A stretch of DNA of 64,000 nt from an uncultured Crocinitomix sp. (GTDB lineage Bacteria > Bacteroidota > Bacteroidia > Flavobacteriales_D > Crocinitomicaceae), in contig CAKZON010000068.1 in the NCBI GenBank assembly GCA_937136425.1, forward strand, positions 1-64,000. Reading direction: 5' to 3'. Below, piece after piece: positions 59,870-64,000 of the stretch. Numbering within the stretch: position 1 is the stretch's first letter; every line of letters starts with the position of its first letter. The notes below the pieces were generated by a model. That model was given only the letters and a program-made list of their open reading frames with translations. It had not been told where the DNA came from and ran no database searches. Position numbers and translations under genes: made by a program.

Positions 59870-61714
59870 ATGGAAGACAAGCAAATGAACAATTATATTA
59901 AGGATGTTTTAAAAAACATGCCAACTGATTGGTTAAATCTAACAACGCACCGTTTAGATATTTACGAAGAAAATTTAGCTAAAACGCAATTTCTAGAGCA
60001 GTTTGAAATCTTATTTAATGAGAATGATTCTTCTTCTTCATCACTTAGTGAATTGCCAACAGCATTTGATTATATCAGATTAGGGCATCCATTATCTTGT
60101 TTGCTTGAATGGGTAATTGCCAACTTAAATAATTCAAAGGCAGATAATGTAATTAGTTTTTCATCACGCACTATTCCTGTAATGGCTGTGCTAAGAAAAA
60201 ACTTATTAGCCAATAAAAACACACAAATTGTATTCACAGGTTCTTTACCTGACTTTTTTAATGCAAAAGTTTTAAAAGAGGTTTATGGATATCAATTTGA
60301 TTTATTGCAAGTTAATAAATTAGATGATGTTACTCCTTTTGAAGGAAGTACTGTTTTCATCTCACAGCAAAATGACATTTGTAACTTCAACCTTCATTCT
60401 AATGTAGACTTTTTTATAAATGTTCATCCGCAATTAGGGAGCATTCTATTAGTGAATGGTGAAGAAAATGAAAGTTATATTTCAGAAATTCAACATGTCA
60501 GAAGAAGAGAGACAATTGCTATGACTCCAGCAAACTGCCATGCCGTGCTCAATTTATTGGCCAATTCTTCAACTATTGAAGCTGGAAATGGTAACGCAGC
60601 CGAGGACAAATTATCCGTTACGAATTCAATTCAATCGGTTACTGGTACCAATACAAAAGCTTTGGTTGCGTCTAGCGGTCTATCTATCCAGTATGCTATT
60701 TTAATGGGACTTGTTCATCATGCTGAAGAAAATCATAGCGGAAAAGCGATTAAAATTGTTGTTCCTCCAAACTGTTATGGCGGAACAAATGACCAAGCAA
60801 GAAGAGTTGCTGCCTGTCTTGACAATGTTGAGATAGTTGACTTACCAGTTGATGGTGGTAATGATATGGTTCAAAGCATTGATACTGTTTTAGAAAAAAT
60901 TGCTACTCAAGATGCGGTTCCTTATATCATTGCTGAAATTCCAACTAACCCTAGAGTTGAGGTTCCAGAATTAATAAAGTTAAAGGAGGTTTTAAGTAGA
61001 GAACGTAAAACAACAAGTGGCACTGTTGCTGTAGATCCTGTGTTTATCTTAGATCAAACATTTTGTCCAAATGTTCACTTTTTGGGTGAAGGCGAAATTC
61101 TGTCGACAGTTAGAACAATTTCATTTGCTAGTGGATCAAAATTTCCAAGCGGTGGATTATGCACGGCTGGTTATTGCATTGGAAATAAATTAACAGACGC
61201 TTTAATTGAGAAGATTGAATTGCATTTACAATTGTGCGATAATGAAGCTACAGCTTTGCAAATGGAAATTTTAGCCAAACAATTGCCTTCAATGCTTGAA
61301 AGAATTGCAGGTGCTTATGAAAACACGCGTGATTTTGTAAACTTCATCAAAGAAACATTACCCGGCGCTAAAATTAATTTTGTATCAGAGGAATTAGCCG
61401 CACATGGATTTACACCTTCTGTTTTCTCATTAGACCTGCCTACCAAAGGAAATACAGATGAAGAAAGAGAAATTTATAAAAGAGAATTGAATCTAAAATT
61501 AATCAACCTAATGATTAATGAAATTCCAAATGAAAGTAAATATTGCGTGAGTTATGGTCAGTTAAAAGGCTGTTATTGGACAATACCTGCAACGTCTACT
61601 CAAGGAACGACAAAAGAAGGGGACAAAGACTATATTGCACGTGTTGCACTTTCGCAAAACATGGATTTGGAATTACACAAAAAAGTGTTTTCAGACTTTG
61701 TTCAATCCATCTAA
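59870..61714 (+). CDS. large PLP-dependent Cys/Met-metabolism-type enzyme
   Basis: 614 residues from the ATG at 59870; ATGs at 59858 and 59885 are alternatives. The C-terminal ~380 residues match the cystathionine gamma-synthase/beta-lyase fold: VPPNCYGGTNDQARRV, EIPTNPRVEVPEL, DQTFCPNV and the internal-aldimine K424 in SGSKFPSGGLCTAG. The first ~220 residues (VISFSSRTIPVMAVLRKNLL etc.) are an extra domain not found in typical ~400-residue enzymes. Cytoplasmic transsulfuration or C-S lyase chemistry is likely; the substrate is unknown. It has its own -7 element and a following convergent terminator, so it is a single-gene unit. Confidence 0.85.
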   Translation: MEDKQMNNYIKDVLKNMPTDWLNLTTHRLDIYEENLAKTQFLEQFEILFNENDSSSSSLSELPTAFDYIRLGHPLSCLLEWVIANLNNSKADNVISFSSRTIPVMAVLRKNLLANKNTQIVFTGSLPDFFNAKVLKEVYGYQFDLLQVNKLDDVTPFEGSTVFISQQNDICNFNLHSNVDFFINVHPQLGSILLVNGEENESYISEIQHVRRRETIAMTPANCHAVLNLLANSSTIEAGNGNAAEDKLSVTNSIQSVTGTNTKALVASSGLSIQYAILMGLVHHAEENHSGKAIKIVVPPNCYGGTNDQARRVAACLDNVEIVDLPVDGGNDMVQSIDTVLEKIATQDAVPYIIAEIPTNPRVEVPELIKLKEVLSRERKTTSGTVAVDPVFILDQTFCPNVHFLGEGEILSTVRTISFASGSKFPSGGLCTAGYCIGNKLTDALIEKIELHLQLCDNEATALQMEILAKQLPSMLERIAGAYENTRDFVNFIKETLPGAKINFVSEELAAHGFTPSVFSLDLPTKGNTDEEREIYKRELNLKLINLMINEIPNESKYCVSYGQLKGCYWTIPATSTQGTTKEGDKDYIARVALSQNMDLELHKKVFSDFVQSI

Positions 61715-61786
61715 TATTGCGGATTAAAAACCAATAATATTTTTCTTAGATTCATTTAATTTATTGTTCAAGGGCATAATATAAAA

Positions 61787-61827
61787 ATACCGCAACAGAG
61801 CTCTTATGTTAAGAGTTGTTGCGGTAT
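61787..61827. terminator. long hairpin between convergent genes
   Basis: ATACCGCAACA (61787-61797) pairs exactly with TGTTGCGGTAT (61817-61827). The interior holds a second stem, CTCTTA/TAAGAG. A 41-base, nearly fully paired structure lying between convergent genes. Confidence 0.7.
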
Positions 61828-61852
61828 ACATTTAAAGTAATACTTCTATTCT

Positions 61853-62419
61853 TTAATAATTCATAGAGTCTAACTCTCCATCAAGATTATAGTAGAAATA
61901 AAAGTTTGTTCCTCCATTTTCTGGTTCTAGGTTAATTGAATATTGTGCCTTTGAAATGTCTCCATTATCAGGAAAAATTACTGATGCTATAGATAAAGTT
62001 GGATTCTTTAAATCCTTTTCGTCTTGCAATTGTTTTTTAGATTTCTCTATTAATTCACCAAGCTTAGTTAAACTTATCTCATCTCCTAATTGAAACATAA
62101 AATCTGCTGCTTTGGTTCCTGGAGGCACTTCTAAAGTCACCTCTGCTGTTTGCTCCCATGCGCCTTGTGTTTGATTCCACTCTCCCATTTTCAATGATTC
62201 TGGATCCTTTGTTACAGTAACCCCAATCATGTTTCCAATCGATTTATCGTAGATAATGCTTAAATCTGTAAAGTAGGCGTCATCACCAAATTCACTTTTA
62301 ATTTCGTTTTCAATTTCAGTAAATCCTTCCGCAGTTGCCTCCTGATTTCCTGAACTTCCACCACAAGCAATTAATGTTGTAAGCATCAATCCTGCGACTG
62401 TAAATCTTAGTTTTTTCAT
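61853..62419 (-). CDS. lipoprotein of unknown function
   Basis: 188 residues from the ATG at 62419 (MKKLRFTVAGLMLTTLIAC17GGSSG, lipobox); the longer frame is unneeded. The mature region begins with an acidic linker, followed by two strand-helix units (DDAYFTDLSIIYDKSIGNMIGV, NPTLSIASVIFPDNGD, YSINLEPENGGTNFYFYY). No domain recognised. Nineteen bases behind the 70-residue membrane protein, likely one operon. Confidence 0.65.
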   Translation of the reverse strand: MKKLRFTVAGLMLTTLIACGGSSGNQEATAEGFTEIENEIKSEFGDDAYFTDLSIIYDKSIGNMIGVTVTKDPESLKMGEWNQTQGAWEQTAEVTLEVPPGTKAADFMFQLGDEISLTKLGELIEKSKKQLQDEKDLKNPTLSIASVIFPDNGDISKAQYSINLEPENGGTNFYFYYNLDGELDSMNY

Positions 62420-62438
62420 AGCTCTAATGTTTAAGTAA

Positions 62439-62651
62439 TTATTCCTCATCATCTTTTCCAAGAAGAAAAAACAACGCACCTCCAACAACTATCAACGCAA
62501 TCCTGATTATCCAACCTGCCGTGTCTCCCCACAAGTCTATCCAAGCAAGTAATTTTATGTTGTAGTTTATAAAAGATAGAACGATTGATACGACACCCAT
62601 TAAGGCTAGAGCTAATCCTGCTTGCCCTATTTTTATTTTAATGCTTTCCAT
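62439..62651 (-). CDS. small two-helix membrane protein
   Basis: 70 residues with two helices (QAGLALALMGVVSIVLSFINY and GWIIRIALIVVGGALFFLLG) and an acidic tail (KDDEE). It is of a size and layout typical of proteins of unknown function paired with lipoproteins. A -7 element sits 24 bases upstream. Confidence 0.65.
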   Translation of the reverse strand: MESIKIKIGQAGLALALMGVVSIVLSFINYNIKLLAWIDLWGDTAGWIIRIALIVVGGALFFLLGKDDEE

Positions 62652-62674
62652 ACTTTGTTTTTTTAAGTTTTAAC

Positions 62675-62682
62675 CAAAGTTA
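62675..62682 (-). promoter_or_regulatory. -7 element for the small membrane protein/lipoprotein operon
   Basis: CAAAGTTA (minus strand TAACTTTG) fits TAnnTTTG, 24 bases before the ATG at 62651. Confidence 0.45.
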
Positions 62683-62781
62683 GGAGACAATAAAGGATTA
62701 AAAAAGGGCTAATCTATTTCTGAGAGGCCCTAGTTAATATATGATAGATTTAAATCAATAACCGTATTTTTCTTAAAATGA

Positions 62782-63522
62782 CTAATCCTTGTTCCAATCA
62801 AATAAATGTGTTAAAAACACATTTTTCTTGCGTGATGAAACAGGAATTTTTATGCCGTTTTTCAAGTATATTGTACCTGATTTATCATACCTATCAACGA
62901 ATTTTAGATTCACAATAAAAGATTGATGCGGTCTAGTAAAATATTGATGGGTAAGTTGTTTTTCAAACTCCTTTAATGATTTTGAAGCCAAATGTTTTTT
63001 TCCATCACTCAAATAAAAAGTAGTATAACCTTTGTCTGATTCGCAATACATCAGCTCTTGCAAATCAATCACCTGAAAAGCATCTTGAAGAGAAAGGATT
63101 AACGTATCACTATTATTATTAAAAACTTTTTTTGCTGCTGAAAGCTGCTCTTCTTGCATTTCCGTAGGCAACGAATTTACTTTACGCACAGCTTCCTTAA
63201 GTTCATCAATATCTACTGGTTTCAAAAGATAATCTACAGCACCTATCTTTAAAGCGCGCAAGGCATACTCTTCATAAGCCGTTATGAATATAACTTTATA
63301 TTCTAGCTCTTCTGTCTGATCTAAAAAATCAAACCCTGTTCCGTCAGTTAAATTAACATCTAAAAAAATTAAATCTGGGTTACAGGCATTAGCAACTGTC
63401 ACGCCTTCCTGCACAGATCCGCATTCACCAATTACCATCAATTCCTCATCAAGAAGTTCAATTAGGTTAATTAACCCTTTTCGAATATAAGGCTCGTCTT
63501 CTATTAATAATGTTTTAATCAT
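62782..63522 (-). CDS. LytTR response regulator
   Basis: 246 residues. Receiver domain with E8-D9-E10 pocket, phospho-acceptor D55 (LIFLDV) and the VDYLLKPVD lysine; LytTR DNA-binding domain from about 135 (LMYCESDKGYTTFYLSDG, FTRPHQSFIVNLKFVDRY). Overlaps the kinase stop by eight bases. Second LytTR pair of the window, independent of the one at 13903-16477. Confidence 0.93.
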   Translation of the reverse strand: MIKTLLIEDEPYIRKGLINLIELLDEELMVIGECGSVQEGVTVANACNPDLIFLDVNLTDGTGFDFLDQTEELEYKVIFITAYEEYALRALKIGAVDYLLKPVDIDELKEAVRKVNSLPTEMQEEQLSAAKKVFNNNSDTLILSLQDAFQVIDLQELMYCESDKGYTTFYLSDGKKHLASKSLKEFEKQLTHQYFTRPHQSFIVNLKFVDRYDKSGTIYLKNGIKIPVSSRKKNVFLTHLFDWNKD

Positions 63523-64000
63523 TTATACTCTGTTTGTATGGTAAGACAATATTTACAAGTGTCCCCGACTCATTATTTACTTTTCGATCAACGATTGAAA
63601 TGCTCGTTTTTACTTTAAATTCTTTGCCTAGCATCTCTAATCTTTCAGATGTTATTGTTGTGGCAAGCGAGTTTTTCTCTCTATTGTCTGCAACTTTTGC
63701 TTGGCTTAATCCAACTCCGTTATCCATTATGCTACAGGTTAAATTCTCACCATGAAATTTAATTTTTATTGAGATTTCTTGACTTTCTTGCTTAACTGGA
63801 AAAGCATGCTCAATTGCATTTTCTATAAACGGTTGGATCATCATTGGTGGAACCAATAATCTTTTTTGATCAATAGTCGGATCAATATCAATTACACATT
63901 TAAAAAGGTCCTCTGTTCCTAAGTTTTGTACCACAATATAATTTTCAATTGCCTTAATTTCATTTTCAAGCGTTACAATCTTATCTCTAGAATTTTCTAA
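63515..64000 (-). CDS. LytS-type histidine kinase, C-terminal part (runs off the window)
   Basis: Partial: the frame stays open to the window edge, adding LENSRDKIVTLENEIKAIEN before the first visible start-like codon (GTG, 63934). That context is the end of a His_kinase domain, followed by HATPase_c motifs (VPPMMIQPFIENAIEHAF with the N box; CSIMDNGVGLSQAKV, G box). The signal-sensing half and the phospho-acceptor His are beyond position 64000. Partner of the LytTR regulator at 62782-63522. Confidence 0.9.
   Translation of the reverse strand, partial: LENSRDKIVTLENEIKAIENYIVVQNLGTEDLFKCVIDIDPTIDQKRLLVPPMMIQPFIENAIEHAFPVKQESQEISIKIKFHGENLTCSIMDNGVGLSQAKVADNREKNSLATTITSERLEMLGKEFKVKTSISIVDRKVNNESGTLVNIVLPYKQSIND

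Overview
The window looks like chromosome from a marine-type, AT-rich Bacteroidota (Flavobacteriia-like). The basis is several secreted proteins with type IX secretion (T9SS) C-terminal sorting domains, a gliding-type CHU_C C-terminus, SprB repeats, LytTR/TPR two-component systems, a TPR-HTH regulator, and many TAnnTTTG promoter -7 elements, one with a TTG exactly 19 bases upstream. I see no rRNA, no complete tRNA and no CRISPR array. The genus is not claimed.

Layout. 0-3 kb: two AraC-type regulators, a YgiN-type monooxygenase and two small unknown proteins. 3-12.4 kb: two giant surface proteins (a metzincin protease with SprB repeats, and a PKD/Ig-like CHU_C protein) behind a TPR-HTH regulator. 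12.4-13.9 kb: a scar with a dispersed repeat, a truncated plasmid rep gene and a MerC-type membrane protein under a promoter covered by two dyads. 13.9-24.8 kb: a LytTR two-component pair, small membrane or exported unknowns (one with a decayed duplicate), a membrane-anchored AraC regulator and two serine hydrolases of the beta-lactamase fold. 24.9-37.3 kb: a copper block with an MbnH-like di-haem protein and a T9SS-tagged MbnP-like protein, divergent from a HYC_CC_PP protein, CusA/CusC-like RND components, a Cu(+)-ATPase, a CusB-like adaptor and a stress protein. 37.4-46.4 kb: a redox block with an outer-membrane protein, YceI, a redoxin/cytochrome c/copper-monooxygenase-like protein, a Crp/Fnr regulator, a small cytochrome, lipoproteins, a beta-barrel and a Rieske oxygenase. 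46.5-51.1 kb: two paralogous FG-GAP/T9SS proteins. 51.5-56 kb: a propeller-LytTR regulator and a GT-C-like membrane protein. 56.2-59.7 kb: a nitric-oxide block (Rrf2/NsrR-like regulator, RIC di-iron repair protein, quinol NO reductase). 59.8-64 kb: a large PLP enzyme, a lipoprotein with a small membrane protein, and a second LytTR system whose kinase runs off the window.

How it fits together. The copper block can detoxify cytoplasmic Cu(+) (P-type ATPase), push it across the outer membrane (RND and OMF proteins) and perhaps bind it outside the cell (T9SS-exported MbnP, matured by MbnH). The redox block carries a near-identical Fnr-type dyad in each of its two divergent intergenic regions, one of them next to the Crp/Fnr gene, so the two arms may form one regulon. 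The NO block has a shared candidate NsrR operator before the regulator and before ric-norZ. These regulatory readings are inferences from sequence patterns. No database search was run.
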